Shown here one piece after another: positions 48,353 through 60,203 of a stretch of 64,000 bases of DNA. The DNA is from Craspedostauros australis (Eukaryota > Bacillariophyta > Bacillariophyceae > Mastogloiales > Achnanthaceae). The stretch is taken from positions 1-64,000 of the forward strand of contig JAMXDE010000089.1 of NCBI GenBank assembly GCA_026770025.1, read 5' to 3'. How positions within the stretch are numbered: the first letter of the stretch is position 1; the number at the start of each line of letters is the position of its first letter. The translations under genes were made by a program, and so were the position numbers. The notes beneath the pieces were generated by a model. That model saw only the letters and a program-made list of their open reading frames with translations, was not told the DNA's origin and ran no database searches.

Positions 48353-51300
48353 CAACCACCGGCGGCCGTCACACGTCGTCAATCGGGAGTCAGCATTCGT
48401 ATCAAGGATCGGGAGAATACCAAACTGGAGAGTGATACTGCGGAGAGTAAGCCGGCGGCCAGGGCCCCGGATACGCTACAAGTGTCGCGTCACAGCACAA
48501 CCCACCCACATACAGAGCACACGATTCGACGGGCAAGAGTAACGAATAGTAGCCATGGCTATATCATTCTAGACTCAGGGGCGGACGGCGACATTGTACA
48601 CGAGTCTGGATGGGAAGTGACCCGACAGCATCTGCAGAAGTTCCACGCTCGCGGCGCGACCGTGGATTCACCGGTCGAAGCGTTTGCAATGGTTGACGCA
48701 GTGACTGCATACGATTCGCCACAAGGCGAAGTGATTCTCATCAAGGCGTTCTTCGTGGCTCTCGACAAGCATCCACGGCAGATGGAGTCGCTATTCAACA
48801 CACACCACATGCGAGCCTCCGGAGTACGCGTATACGACAGACTTCGACAACACGACGGGCAGCAACGGATATCGTCTGGCGACATCAGCATCCCACTGGC
48901 GAACCATGACGGCAATACCCTACGCATCCCAATCCGCAGACCAACAGCTCACGAGCTCACCCAAGCCGCGCACATCACGATTTGCGACAGGCACCGACGC
49001 CTCAGGCGATCCCACACACATGTCGACTTCGACAAAGTATTCCAACATCTCCCACCACAAGTGGTGGCGAAGACCAAGGAAGCATCCACCCAGCTGGCCG
49101 ACACACCCATCGAGGCCGAGTCAAGACTCATCCCAAGGCAGTATCGAGCACAGCAAGCAGGTGCGTTGCAACCACACCGAATCAAGGGAAGGGTGGACAC
49201 AGGTCCATTTTTCTCCACGGTCCCATCCATCCGACAATACCGATGCATCCAACTCTTCACACACAGCGAATCCAAGTTCATCTGGGCCAAGCCGCTCTGA
49301 AGGGAGGCGATGGCGCCAGGGGCGCTGACGGAATTCATTGTGCAGGTCGGGGCACCGGATCTACTCATCTCGGACAACTCGCAAGTCCAAGCCGGTAAGG
49401 CATGGAAGGCTGTAACCACAAGGTACATGATCAAGCACTCCTTCACCGCTCCAATGAACCAGAACCAGAACCGCGCAGAGCGAGCCATCGGGAACATCAA
49501 GCGACACGCGTATCAGATGCTCTGGGCCACGACTGCACCACTCACATTTTGGTGTCACGCAGTGCAGCACGCTATCGACGTATGGAACTACACGGCCAAA
49601 GAAAGCATTCAATGGCGCACCCCAATCGAGATGTTGCGAGGCAACACACCGGACATCTCCATGTTCCGATTCACGTTCTTCCAGCCAATCTGGTATTTCG
49701 AGCCGATGACGAAGTTCCCACACCATCCATTCAAGCCTGGGCATTTCTTGGGGATTGCATGGGACCATGGGGACCCTTTCACCTATTACATTTGGTCGCC
49801 AAAAGGCAAAGACGTAACCAAGGGCACGGCCCTGGTGCGCAACATCGTAAAACCACGAATCGCGGACGACGCAAGTGCACCGCGCATTACTGACGAGGAA
49901 GTGCAACGAATCGCACGCCTCGATCTGATACACTATCAAACCAATGGCGAATCGGGACAGCGGGCACGAACCAAGACTATGCTGGCGCAGCTTGCTCGAC
50001 AGGTCCGAGAGGCCATCGACGCAATTGCCGTGCGGTCAGGGGCGGCAGCTCGCATTCCTGAAACAGGACCACCGGAGGTCAGGGGCGTCGCGGTAAATGA
50101 AAACAGCACTCCCAATGAAGACCAATGGTTCGGTCAGCCAAATGTCGTCGCCGACGACAACGACGACCGCGACAGCGGGCCCACGGGCGCAATATCCGAC
50201 GACGACGGGGATGATGATCGCTCCACTGGCAACATCTCGGACGAATCCGATGACTACGAGCCGGTGAGGATCCCAGATCCACCCAAGCAGCGGATTCAGG
50301 GGCGTATCGACACTCTGGCTGAGCGCGAGCATGACGAAATGTTCCAGAATCAGATCACAAAAGACGAAACGAACGATCCAGCCATCACATCTGTCGCAGG
50401 CCATTCATTCAGAGACGGACATCTTCATCTCAACGTGAAATGGGACAACGACGAGACGCAATGGTTCAGATACGATATCCTGAGGGCAGACCATCCTGAG
50501 ATCGTAGCGAGATACATCATCGCGAACGAACCGAAACGGCATGACCAACACAATCGGCAATCGACAACAATGCTGAAATGGGCAAAGCACGCCGTGCGAG
50601 CGATCCGACGACGCATGCAACGCATCGAGCGCACGCACCAATTCACAATTGACGACGACGACAACATATCCATACTGAGACGCATACGGCCAGGGAAGAA
50701 GAAACCAAAGAATTACTTCTTTGCCACCATGTTCCAGTACGGAGTGGAAGTGCCATGCAACATGAAGCACGCACTCCAACTCGACGAAGCGAATGGAGAT
50801 ACACTTTGGCACGACGCAGCCAAGAAGGAGATCGATGCTCTCATCGAGCTCGACTGCTTCGAATTTCACCCATCCACTCATCAACCTTCCTCGGACTACC
50901 AGAGCACAAAGCTACGGCTAATCTTCGCAGTCAAACAAGATCTGCGACGCAAGGGGCGTCTGGTCGCCGGAGGTCATCTCATCGAACTCGCTGACAACAT
51001 CAGAGTATACTCGTCCACAGTGAAGTCCACCAGTGTTTGGATACTCGACGTCATCGCGGACGCCAACAAGCTGAAGCAGTTATGCGGCGATGTGGGCAAT
51101 GCATTCGTCAACGCATACACCAACGAGAGAATCTACGCGAGAGCCGGAAAGGAATTCGACCACCGTGAGGGCCAATCAATCGTACTCAAGAAGGCGCTGT
51201 ATGGACTCAGATCGAGTGCACAACGATTCCACGCTCACTTCGCGAACACACTCTCATCCATGGGGTTCTCCCCATCACGTCACGACCAAGATGTATGGAT

Positions 51301-52432
51301 CAAGCTCAGAGACGACACTGGCTACGATTACATCTGCACGCATGTCGACGACTTCAAGATCGTGGCCAAGGATCCCGATCAATACATGAAGTCCATCCAA
51401 CAAGTCTACACGATCAAAGACATTGGACCACCCAAATACTATCTGGGCAACGACTACTCCAAGAATGCCAAGGGCAAATGGAGCGTCGGATGCAACAAGT
51501 ACATCGCCAACGCGCTGGACAAAGTCGAGCGACAACATGGCAAGCTGCACGAACAGCAAGTGCCCATGCGCAACAAGGATCATCCGGAGACGGACGATAC
51601 CGAACTACTAACACCTGATGAACACCAGCAGTTCCAGCAGCTGATCGGCATGCTGAACTGGGTTGTTCAACTTGGACGTTTTGACGTCGCCTTTGCAACT
51701 TCTTCACTTTCTCGCTTCACTGCATCACCACGAAAAGGACATCTTGTGCGAGCACTCAAGATCTGGGGCTACCTCAAAGGAAAGTCCACACTCAGAACGC
51801 AAGTCGACTCCAGGCCCATGATACTCAACAACTTCAACTCGACGCCTTCCAACCCAGAATTGGTGGTGCAAATGAAAGAAGAGTACCCTGAGGCAGCGGA
51901 GGACATCGACGACCGATCGCCCAAGCCGATTTACCCGGAACTGCCTATGTATGCATTCGTCGATGCGGACCACGCACACGATCTCGTCACACGGCGATCC
52001 AACACTGGGATCATACTATTCCTTGGCAGGACCTCTGTGTACTTCACGAGCAAGAGGCAAACATCGGTTACCACGTCAACGTACGGCGCGGAATTCAACG
52101 CTATGCGATCAGTGACGGAGGAAATCATTGCACTACGATACGTGCTCCGATCGCTGGGAGTACGCATCAAATCACCCACGGTCACATTCTGTGACAACAA
52201 TGCGGTAATCTCAAACACGACCATCGCAGACAGCCTGCTGCAAAAGAAGCATGTGGCCATCTCATTCCATCGAGTCCGTGAGGCCGTCGGCGCCGGGATA
52301 CTGGTTCCAGTACACGTCCCATCGGTCCACAACTTCGCTGATATGCTCACCAAGGCATTGGCAAGGCCGCAACTAACACTTCTTGTCACCACTCTCTTCT
52401 ATCCGGGTCTACCTCAAGATCAAGGGGCGTGA
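48353..52432 (+). pseudogene. pol: Copia-1C pol with integrase TGA
   Basis: Open in the gag frame from the gag stop, with protease ILDSGADGD, integrase, chromodomain-like module, RT THVDDFKIV and RNase H as in copy A. TGA at 49298-49300 (CGA in B) interrupts the integrase. The final TGA (52430-52432) is the start of the 3' LTR. Differences from A are few, for example Asp for Asn in KWDNDETQ and Ser for Pro in LGRTSVYF. Confidence 0.88.
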
Positions 52433-52593
52433 CAACTTCTCTGTACCTTCTTACCTCTTTACTAATCATATTAGTCACAAATACTGGTCGGGGGTTTGTC
52501 TTTGGACAACTCACAATAAAAGAACAAGAGCTCCGACCAGGGCACGCAACAACGGGCCAATACGTCTACAGTAGTTACTTGTGCACTTTGACA
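52430..52593 (+). repeat. Copia-1C 3' LTR
   Basis: 164 bp and identical on reading to the 3' LTR of copy A (7758-7921). Confidence 0.93.
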
Positions 52594-53177
52594 AGGAGCG
52601 CCGATGACTCGCTGGTCAAACCTGTTGGGAACACGATTGTTCAATCCACCGCCTTCATGCATACTCGTAGTAGTACAACGCATCGCGCATATCCCATGTG
52701 CGGTTCTCAGGCAACCATGTTGCCGATTGGACTCCTTGGGGGATACGCGTACATCGTGACGTGCGATGGTTGCAATTGAGATTGTGATCATCTTGGTGTT
52801 CTCCCCATCACATCATCGCTGTTGGCGTCATCATCACTTTCGTGGTTGTTTCGAGTTGACGATCAGAGATCTCATTTGAACGCCTTTCTGACGTGTCCTT
52901 CTCATGAAAGAAGCTAATGAAGTACTTCATTGACACACAGAATTCGTGGAATTGGGAACATCTCAGCACGCGCAAAAGTGGGAAGCGAGAATCGACAATT
53001 CCCATTTGTGGTGTTCTCGTGTTCGCAACAGCGATCTTGTGGGGGTGTGTTGTGTTCTGTTCCTTCTTCTCGTTGTTGTGTGCGCCAGTTCGTAGTCAGC
53101 AAAAGGAAGGATCCGCACTCTCCGGACAGCGCTAGTGCCCTCTCCCAAACCAGGGTGCGATCAAGAAGTGGACAAAC
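52594..53177. other. Stretch between Copia-1C and the minisatellite
   Basis: Matches 7922-8505. No separate gene is seen; probable 5' flank of the ankyrin gene. Confidence 0.45.
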
Positions 53178-53283
53178 AGAGAAACGAGGAGAGAAACGAG
53201 GAGAGAAACGAGGAGAGAAACGAGGAGAGAAACGAGGAGAGAAACGAGGAGAGAAACGAGGAGAGAAACGAGGAGAGAAACGG
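53178..53283. repeat. GAGGAGAGAAAC minisatellite, eight units
   Basis: Two units longer than in A, and the only large difference between A and C downstream of Copia-1. Expansion therefore happened after the A/C duplication. Confidence 0.9.
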
Positions 53284-53355
53284 GAGAACATTGAAACGAG
53301 GCAACCGCACACATCACTCTATCCCATACTCCAACACATCAACAACAGACATGTC

Positions 53356-54273
53356 ATGGGTTGCTCGAACTCCACACTTCCTCGACAGTCAATCCAACCT
53401 CAACGTCCAACGTCCAACGTCTATCGTCCAGCAACCATCGACCATCCTCTCGAAATGCAGTATGTTACGCGCAGACAACTCATTGATGCTGCCGAGGCAG
53501 GTGACTTGTCGGTGTTGGAGGAATGGAAGAAGCAGAACAAGACACAGAATGAAGGATTTGATGTCAACACGGTTACAGACTGGGGTGGTTGGACTCCCCT
53601 TCATTACGCATGCGAAAAAGGCCACCTGGAGTGTGTCAAGTACCTCATCGAATCATGTGAGGCGAACATCAACTGCAAAACCATCTATGGTTTCACTCCC
53701 CTTCATCGGGCATGCTACTACGGCAAGCTGGAGTGTGTGAAGTACCTCATCAAATCATGTGAGGCGAACATCAACTGCAAAGATGACGATGATTCCACTC
53801 CCCTTCATACGGCATGCATGAACGGCCACCTGGAGTGTGTGAAGTACCTCATCGAATCATGTGAGGCGAACATCAACTGCAAAACCAACGATGGTAACAC
53901 TCTCCTTCATGTGGCATGCAGCAACGGTCACCTGGAGTGTGTAGAGTACCTCATCGAATCATGTGAGGCGAACATCAACTGCAAAACCAACGATGGTAAC
54001 ACTCCCCTTCATTGGGCATGCTACAGAGGCGAGCTGGAGTGTATGAAGTACCTCATCGAATCATGTGGGGCGAACATCAACTGCCAAAACAACGATGGTT
54101 ACACTCCCCTTCATAAGGCATGCCGCTACAGCTACCTGGAGTGTATGGAGTCCCTCATCAGAGGACTTTCGCCTTCAGCTCACCCACAACTGCAACAACT
54201 GCAGCAGCGCTTACAACAAAACGAACAAGCAAATGAACAACCACAAGAACAGTTGGGACAGCAGTTGAAGTGA
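53356..54273 (+). CDS. Ankyrin-repeat protein, unit C, six repeats, truncated tail
   Basis: 305 codons from ATG 53356 (MGCSNS, myristoylation-like), or 272 codons from the shared downstream ATG at 53455. Six 34-residue repeats and the TGA that removes the basic tail are as in unit A. The protein is the same as in A on reading, so A and C differ from X and B in both repeat number (six against four) and tail. Confidence 0.75.
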   Translation: MGCSNSTLPRQSIQPQRPTSNVYRPATIDHPLEMQYVTRRQLIDAAEAGDLSVLEEWKKQNKTQNEGFDVNTVTDWGGWTPLHYACEKGHLECVKYLIESCEANINCKTIYGFTPLHRACYYGKLECVKYLIKSCEANINCKDDDDSTPLHTACMNGHLECVKYLIESCEANINCKTNDGNTLLHVACSNGHLECVEYLIESCEANINCKTNDGNTPLHWACYRGELECMKYLIESCGANINCQNNDGYTPLHKACRYSYLECMESLIRGLSPSAHPQLQQLQQRLQQNEQANEQPQEQLGQQLK

Positions 54274-54383
54274 AAGGAGCAAGAGAATGAACACAAACAC
54301 AGCAGCAACAAGAGGACCAACATCAACATTGGAGAAGATCGGCCATATCCTTCCAAACCGAGGACAGGACAGACACCATCTTC

Positions 54384-55019
54384 TTGTGTGGACAGGGCGA
54401 CCAACAACAACTAACCAAGGCAAACGCCCAAGCCCTCATCATCACACTCCCATCCATTGAGACACTGATCGAGAAAGGAACCCAACTTCACCGCGCGAAT
54501 GATGACGCTCACGGTGGAACTGAACCCATGCAAACAACCATCCCTCTTCCCAATCTTCAACCAAAACACATCCGATATGTCCTCCAATGTATCTACACAG
54601 CCAAGATATCTTTCAATGACAGCGTTCGTGACAACGCTGCTGCTCACACCGGCACTCATGTTGGCGCTCACACCAACGCTCACCACGATGCAGATGCCTC
54701 TCACCAGCCAACTTCCATCCTCACTGGACAGGACGATCGGCAACAGCTGATCCTTGTGGCCAACGAGTTCGGCTTCTGGCTACTCAAGCTTGTTCTGGAA
54801 ATGGAGTTGGCCCACAAGCATCTCACAGAGGACACCACGATAGATGCGTTGATATTCGCTGATCAACACAACTGCGTGGTGTCGAACGATACAGCAATGA
54901 GAGTGGCAGCTGAAAGTGAGAAAGATATGTCCACTCATCTAGATTTAAGCAAACTGATTCTGCAACCCCCAACTGATGATAAGTATTTTTGTCCTCCGCG
55001 GTGGGAGAACGGAGAGTGA
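54384..55019 (+). CDS. BTB/POZ-domain reading frame, unit C
   Basis: Identical on reading to the unit A frame (9688-10323), with the same BTB motifs and A-type C-terminus KYFCPPRWENGE. There is no ATG at its start. Because the ankyrin frame stops early here (54271-54273), the two frames no longer overlap. Confidence 0.6.
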   Translation: MCGQGDQQQLTKANAQALIITLPSIETLIEKGTQLHRANDDAHGGTEPMQTTIPLPNLQPKHIRYVLQCIYTAKISFNDSVRDNAAAHTGTHVGAHTNAHHDADASHQPTSILTGQDDRQQLILVANEFGFWLLKLVLEMELAHKHLTEDTTIDALIFADQHNCVVSNDTAMRVAAESEKDMSTHLDLSKLILQPPTDDKYFCPPRWENGE

Positions 55020-55676
55020 TGGTATTGATGAGTACAGTCGTATGTTCATGGTGGAGCTGTACAAGGTTGTAGATGAGGATGAGGGCACAGTACTATATCT
55101 GCTCGTGCAATAGAACGCTGTGATAAAGGCACCAGATGTTTGAAGAGATTGAAGGGCTGGATACTGCTTCCACGCTACCTCCTCCTTGTCTATGACTTGT
55201 CCGGTCCGCTCTCTACAGTACATACGCACACGGGGATGTTGCCGATGTCATTCACGAGCAGGTTGGACGTCCGTGGTTCCATCCATGCCCCGCCATGAGC
55301 ATCGTTGTTGGTTCGTTGCGCAGACAATGGACACATGGCAGCACCATTTTCACAAGCCGTGCGGTCGTCGCGGTGCGGTCGTCACCGTGCCGCCGGATTC
55401 GCACACAGAGCACTCTACTCCAAGTCACACTGCCAAGCAGATCCAAAGCGACAGTGCCGGTGCCAGCCGATCCAAGTTTCTGGAAGAGGCAATCTACGAA
55501 GAGCACATGGCGAACAAGGCAGAGGGAAATGATGAGAAGCCGCGAGGAGCATGGTTGCTGCGCGGTTCTATCGACCGTCCCGTATCACGCTATCGTTCTC
55601 ATCTTTCCCGGAGTTGCACTTCCGCCATTACGCCAAAACTGCAGTCAAGCCCCTTGCCAAGCCCCAGGAGGAGCGA

Positions 55677-56318
55677 TCACTCGTTGTTGAAGCAACAAAT
55701 TCCGGGGCCACCATCCATTCCAATCTTCGAAGCGATCAGTGCCAGTGTGGCGGAAAGACAGGAACCGACGAGCCAGCCCAGTCCAAGCATCCAGAGAGCT
55801 TGACGAGCAACAGAAGAAACCAACGAATCAACCAACGAACCAACCAGCAACCCCATGCAGAGTGTGAGTGCCGTATTGCGGATCATGGTTGACACAGAGT
55901 TTCCGTATGGTAGAAGAAGCACATGGTCAGCGATCCATGGCCCATGCGCACCGTATCCCCACATGTCCTCCTTTGTGGTGTTCCCAACTTCATTTGTGAG
56001 GCGGATGTTCCTGTCAATCACCTCGGTTGAGCATCGATGCTCTGCAAGTCGTGAGCCAAGACGATGGCGCTCATGCCTCAGGATAGAATGCACATGGTAT
56101 GATATGTTGGTGGTCTGTGAGGCAGAAACACTGGAGATGGCACGGTATCGCTTCGCCTGTTGATTGCTGAACGTGTCAGCCCATCCCAACACGCAATGTG
56201 ATGTTGATTTGGTGTTGAGGACTCTTGTTGCCCACGCAGATGGTGATGCTTGCAATGCAGTGGGATGGCAACCAGCCAAGTCCAAATGAGATGGGTCGCA
56301 AGCAACAGAGGCAGTCAC
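55677..56318 (-). CDS. Hypothetical multi-helix membrane protein, unit C
   Basis: Same frame and sequence as 10981-11622: polar N-terminal half, then two hydrophobic helices and the GICCFNNE end. It carries the uninterrupted CCACC (55708-55712) that is the empty site of Copia-3. No ATG is found at the upstream end of the frame. Confidence 0.45.
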   Translation of the reverse strand: MTASVACDPSHLDLAGCHPTALQASPSAWATRVLNTKSTSHCVLGWADTFSNQQAKRYRAISSVSASQTTNISYHVHSILRHERHRLGSRLAEHRCSTEVIDRNIRLTNEVGNTTKEDMWGYGAHGPWIADHVLLLPYGNSVSTMIRNTALTLCMGLLVGSLVDSLVSSVARQALWMLGLGWLVGSCLSATLALIASKIGMDGGPGICCFNNE

Positions 56319-56606
56319 ATCGGTGGCTTCATTGGTGGCTTCATCTTTGTTCGAGGCATTGGTTCACACCTCAAGTTGGTGCTTGCGATGGCAGGCGGAT
56401 GAGGGTCAACGGTATTGCAGATGCCACGATGACGCAAGCAAGCAAGGGTCATGGTGCACATGGTGGTGGTGATGACAGCTCTCTCTCTCTCCTTCTGTCT
56501 CTCTGTCTCCGGAGCCTTTCGCGTTGTTTGCTTCAAATTGATGTGGTGTTGATTGTGACTGATGTCGAGTTGTTGGAGGCAGGCTCAAGGCCACAAGACC
56601 GTCCAG

Positions 56607-57020
56607 GAACACCCAACATTTTGTCCGATTTTCACTTTTCTATCTCGTGACTTACTTTAACGGGACTCCATACACGGCGTTGAGACAGAAAAGTGAATCA
56701 GCCGAAATCCCAAAAAGCAGACTTAGGGTTACGCTATTTTGCTTCCATTGTAGTTGGTTCAGTCTCAACAAGAGAGACCGGACAAAACCGGAGAAACTAG
56801 GTCAGACCGGACAGACCGGACAAAATGACCGGACAAAACGGACAGACCGGACAAAACGACCGGACAAACCGGACAGACCGGACAAAACGACCGGACAGAC
56901 CGGACAAAACGACCGGACAAACCGGACAAAATGACCGGACAGACCGGACAAAACGGCCGGACAGAATGGATAGACCGGACAAAATTAACGAACGTAACGG
57001 ACACTGTTAACGGACAGTGA
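56607..57020. repeat. Harb-1 copy 2 left inverted-repeat arm with CCGGACA minisatellite
   Basis: Outer arm 56607-56775, then the array 56776-56990, matching copy 1 almost base for base except for the Copia-2 insertion. The arm is inverted relative to 59780-60203. Confidence 0.85.
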
Positions 57021-57357
57021 CCCAAACCAGCACTGAAGGTCGGCACGGCGCCGCGCGATGGATCAAATGGGAGCAACATTGCGAGTGTCTGGGTTGAGTG
57101 TGGAGGACTACCTCCGGCCAGTATTTTTGGTTGATGCGATTTGTATGTGGAAAGTAGATAGCAAAAGCTGTGAAGAGTGATGCTGGTTCTTAATGTTTCG
57201 TACTCCATTCTGAGACACTCTGCTCAAGTTCAATACACTCTACTCAATTGAGGGTTGCTGTGCTTGGTTTCAAGATAGAAAATAAGCTTGATTTGTCGCA
57301 CTTCCTGGTAGATGTGTTCTTTGAATTTGCGTTTTCCAAATTGCACATATATACTGG

Positions 57358-58487
57358 TCAGGTTTGCTGCAACTCTGATGGTGTTACCTCCGTTTGTTCA
57401 ACTTCTTGGGTGTCTTGTTGGAGGAGCATACTTGCAGTGGACATGTTGAGCACCAAGCCTCCACAAGAATTCATTGCTTCTCTTGGGTGTATGCATCTAT
57501 CATGTTCCAATGAGGCCAATTTCACCATGGGGTGCAACTCTTTCTTGCCCAACTGTTTCCAATGATCGCGAAGGTGAGCTTCAAACTGGCTGACCACAAC
57601 ATCAACACATTCAGCCATGTGGGAGCAGCATGTGTCCCACACTTCTGCGGCAGATAACTCTTCTTCAGTCATTGGCAAGACACCATCTAGCAAGTCCTGT
57701 AGAATGATGAATTTTGCTTTGCTAGCCTTTCACTTGATACAACCCTCTCTTCTTGACACAGTGGGGATGTTTGGAGTATGCTTTGGTGTTTGTGCTATGT
57801 CTTGACCACTCCTTTCTTGTTGATTCTGTGGAACAATGATGATTTCACTCAGTATTTGGCTTCTGTGCGATTCTTCGAGCTTGGCATGATGCCTGGCTGT
57901 CTGAGTTCCTGAGAGATGAAACAAGAGAGCTTGCCCCAAACATTCGAGAAGAACGAACGAACTGTTGCGAAAATTCAAGCTTGTCCATCCACGGATGCAG
58001 GAGCAGCAAGAAGCATTCTCCGATTGGACTGCTTGATGTATTGTGCCAAGAATAGACAAAGAACAGACCGAGTTGCCAAGTACCTGCAGCAAACATAGAA
58101 CACAATGACAAGACAGTGATACAACCAAAGTGAGGACAACAGAATGCAGAGAGAGGAAGCTCACAAATCAAACTTCATTCGTTCTTGCTCTTTGCTTGTC
58201 ATGATGACAGTGCCTGCCTTGAGGTAAGCAGCCACAGGAACAGCATCATCAATGTCTTGGACTTCTCTCACTATGGTGATCCACAACCATGATCCACCTA
58301 TCCCACACGTGCTGCAGAATTCCACAACACTTTGGCTATGACAGGACTTGCACTCCACATACTCTGATGTCTTCCTTGCATTGGATGACAATGATTGGAA
58401 TCCTGTGGAAACTGCCCTCGAGAATGAATATTTCTGGCACAGACTTTCTATGTTGAAACTTCTTTTGTCTTGACTCAACACTTGCAC
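57358..58487 (-). pseudogene. Harb-1 copy 2 second gene, decayed
   Basis: Counterpart of 21804-22929. The 3' segment (57693-57358, EEELSAAEVWDTCC...) is identical in protein to copy 1, and the in-frame TGA after GCIK is shared. The middle has a 4-bp insertion (extra AACG near 57955) and a TGA in the exon after the GTGAGC...CTGCAG intron. The first segment (MQVLSQDKRSFNIES...) has about fifteen amino-acid changes from copy 1. Confidence 0.5.
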
Positions 58488-58525
58488 ATTGCAACAGCAT
58501 CAATCTCACAACCAAGAACACAGCG

Positions 58526-59600
58526 ATGATGTTGACAAATCCTCAAGTAGGGAAGATCAACCATAATGCACCAAACATATTGGCAATTTCACACCTAATG
58601 GAGAAAATACCAATGACAACAAAGCCAGCAGCATTGCCACCACATCACATCAACAGAAGCCACACATACCCTCTGTACAAATGCTCATTGCTTAACCATT
58701 GGGTGTCCTGGAATGAGGTTTTATTGCTGAACTGGTCTTTGCCCTTTGTTTCTTGACATAACAATGGATCAAAGAAATACCATGTTCCGATCTCACTATG
58801 CATCTTGGCCGGCACTATTGCAGGTATTTGGGATGACATGCACACAATGACTATTTCCGCAGCAAAGATATCACAATATGACAACACTGGAAGAGGCTTC
58901 TGAATGTTCCTTGCAGTTCTATGCTTTCTATGGACCTATCCAAAGAATGCCAACATCCTTGCTGCAGCATATGGGATATGTTGATAGTATGCAATATGGA
59001 ATCATCTATGGTGCTGGATCAAAATGATTGCAGCAATGAAAGCTGACATGATTGTTTGGCCAAGCTCATTGAATGACCCAGAGGGAACAGCTTTCATTGC
59101 CACAGTCGACAGCACAGATTTTCATATATGGGAGTAGAAACACTCAACACTCAACACTCAACACAGATCTGGCATGGGGCTCGAAGAAGTTCAACCACGG
59201 TGCTCTCAAATACGAGATTGCAATCACTGTGTACCACTCAAAGTGTGTTTGGATCCATGGACTCCACCAAGGAGGTAAACATGACTTGACTATTTGTTGT
59301 GAAGGATTGTTGCATCAGATTACAGGTGGAAAAGTCATCATTGCTGATCGTGGGCACAGGACGAGTCATATGGAAAAAGAATATGATGTGAACACCAAAT
59401 GAGCTCGATGGGCCAGAACTTGAAAACTTCAAGAGCAGAGCACGGTTGCATCATGAGACCTTCAATGAGAGACTGGAGTTCTTCAGCATGCTGGAGATCC
59501 CTTTTTTCATGGCACAGAAAAGCAGAAGCATGTGTTTCAAGCCATTTGTGTCATTGTGCAATACCATCAGGATGATGGAGCAGAACTCTTTGAGATTTGA
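58526..59600 (+). pseudogene. Harb-1 copy 2 transposase (DDE_Tnp_4-like), frameshifted
   Basis: Same motif order as copy 1, spread over three frames: VDSTDFHIWE (GAC at 59108), KKFNHGALKYEIAITV, GGKHDL, KVIIADRGH, LHHETFNERLEFF, and the KQKHVFxAICVIVQYHQDDG end at TGA 59598-59600. It shares the main frame breaks of copy 1, so the two copies descend from an already inactive element and would have needed transposase supplied in trans. Confidence 0.75.
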
Positions 59601-59779
59601 TGTCATACCACAAAACAGTAATAAGAACAACACACATAATGCAATAGAACCGGAAATTTGCATTGGCATGATGCCATACTTCAGTGCGAAGCTGGCTTGT
59701 TGTCTTGTTTCGCTGATCTGTTCTTGTGGTTTGGGTTGGCTTGCGTCACTCCGTGCGAAGTAGTTTTGTCTGTTTCTTC

Positions 59780-60203
59780 ACGATCCAAATGTCCGTTATA
59801 TTCGATTAACCGTCCGTTAAATAGTTCGATAAATTCTTGAGTTTTGTCCGGTCTATCCGGTTGATTCGTTTGTTTTGTCCGGTCTGTCCGGTCACTTTGT
59901 CCGGTTTGTCCGGTCTGTCCGGTCGTTTTGTCCGGTTTGTCCGGTCTGTCCGGTCGTTTTGTCCGGTCTGTCCGGTTTGTCCGGTCATTTTGTCCGGTCT
60001 GTCCGGTCTGACTGAGTTTCTCCGGTTTTGTCCGGTCTCTCTCGTACCTGGACCAACGACAATTGAAGAGCAATAGCGTAACCCTATCTACGATTTTCAG
60101 GATTTCAGGCGATCCACTTTTCTGTCTCAACGCAGTTTATTAAGTCCCGGTAAATTAGGTCACGATCTAGAAAAGTGAAAATCGGACAAAATGTTGGGTG
60201 TTC
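59780..60203. repeat. Harb-1 copy 2 right inverted-repeat arm with GTCCGGT minisatellite
   Basis: Array 59842-60045 has a slightly different number and order of units from copy 1 (24284-24478), followed by the outer arm ending ...GGTGTTC at 60203. Confidence 0.85.

Larger units (their letters stand above)
46746..52593 (+). mobile_element. Copia-1 LTR retrotransposon, copy C
   Basis: Same flanks as A (GGCGAC / AGGAGCGCC). LTRs are 46746-46910 and 52430-52593. It is almost identical to copy A, including the integrase TGA. Confidence 0.94.
44718..56606. repeat. Duplicated unit C
   Basis: Nearly identical to unit A over about 46260-56606 (offset 44672, then 44696 after the longer minisatellite), sharing the disabling TGAs in the LPWKQ gene, Copia-1 pol and ankyrin gene. 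The first part (to about 46260) instead matches unit D better, for example gacagtagagacc and ccttccacgccacc. Unit C therefore looks mosaic, from gene conversion or unequal exchange. Confidence 0.88.
56607..60203 (+). mobile_element. Harb-1 PIF/Harbinger-like DNA transposon, copy 2
   Basis: A 3597-bp element with inverted ends GAACACCC...GGGTGTTC and matching 3-bp flanks CAG (56604-56606 and 60204-60206). The uninterrupted site is seen in unit B (GACCGTCCAGACC near 33328). Inside are inverted-repeat arms with minisatellites, the divergent second gene and the decayed transposase. Its left arm carries the empty site of Copia-2 at 56728-56732. Confidence 0.9.

Noticed and set aside
59681-60130. 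Minus-strand TGQNDRTNRTD repeat protein
   Set aside because: Translation of the transposon minisatellite. Similar frames appear on both strands in every copy.
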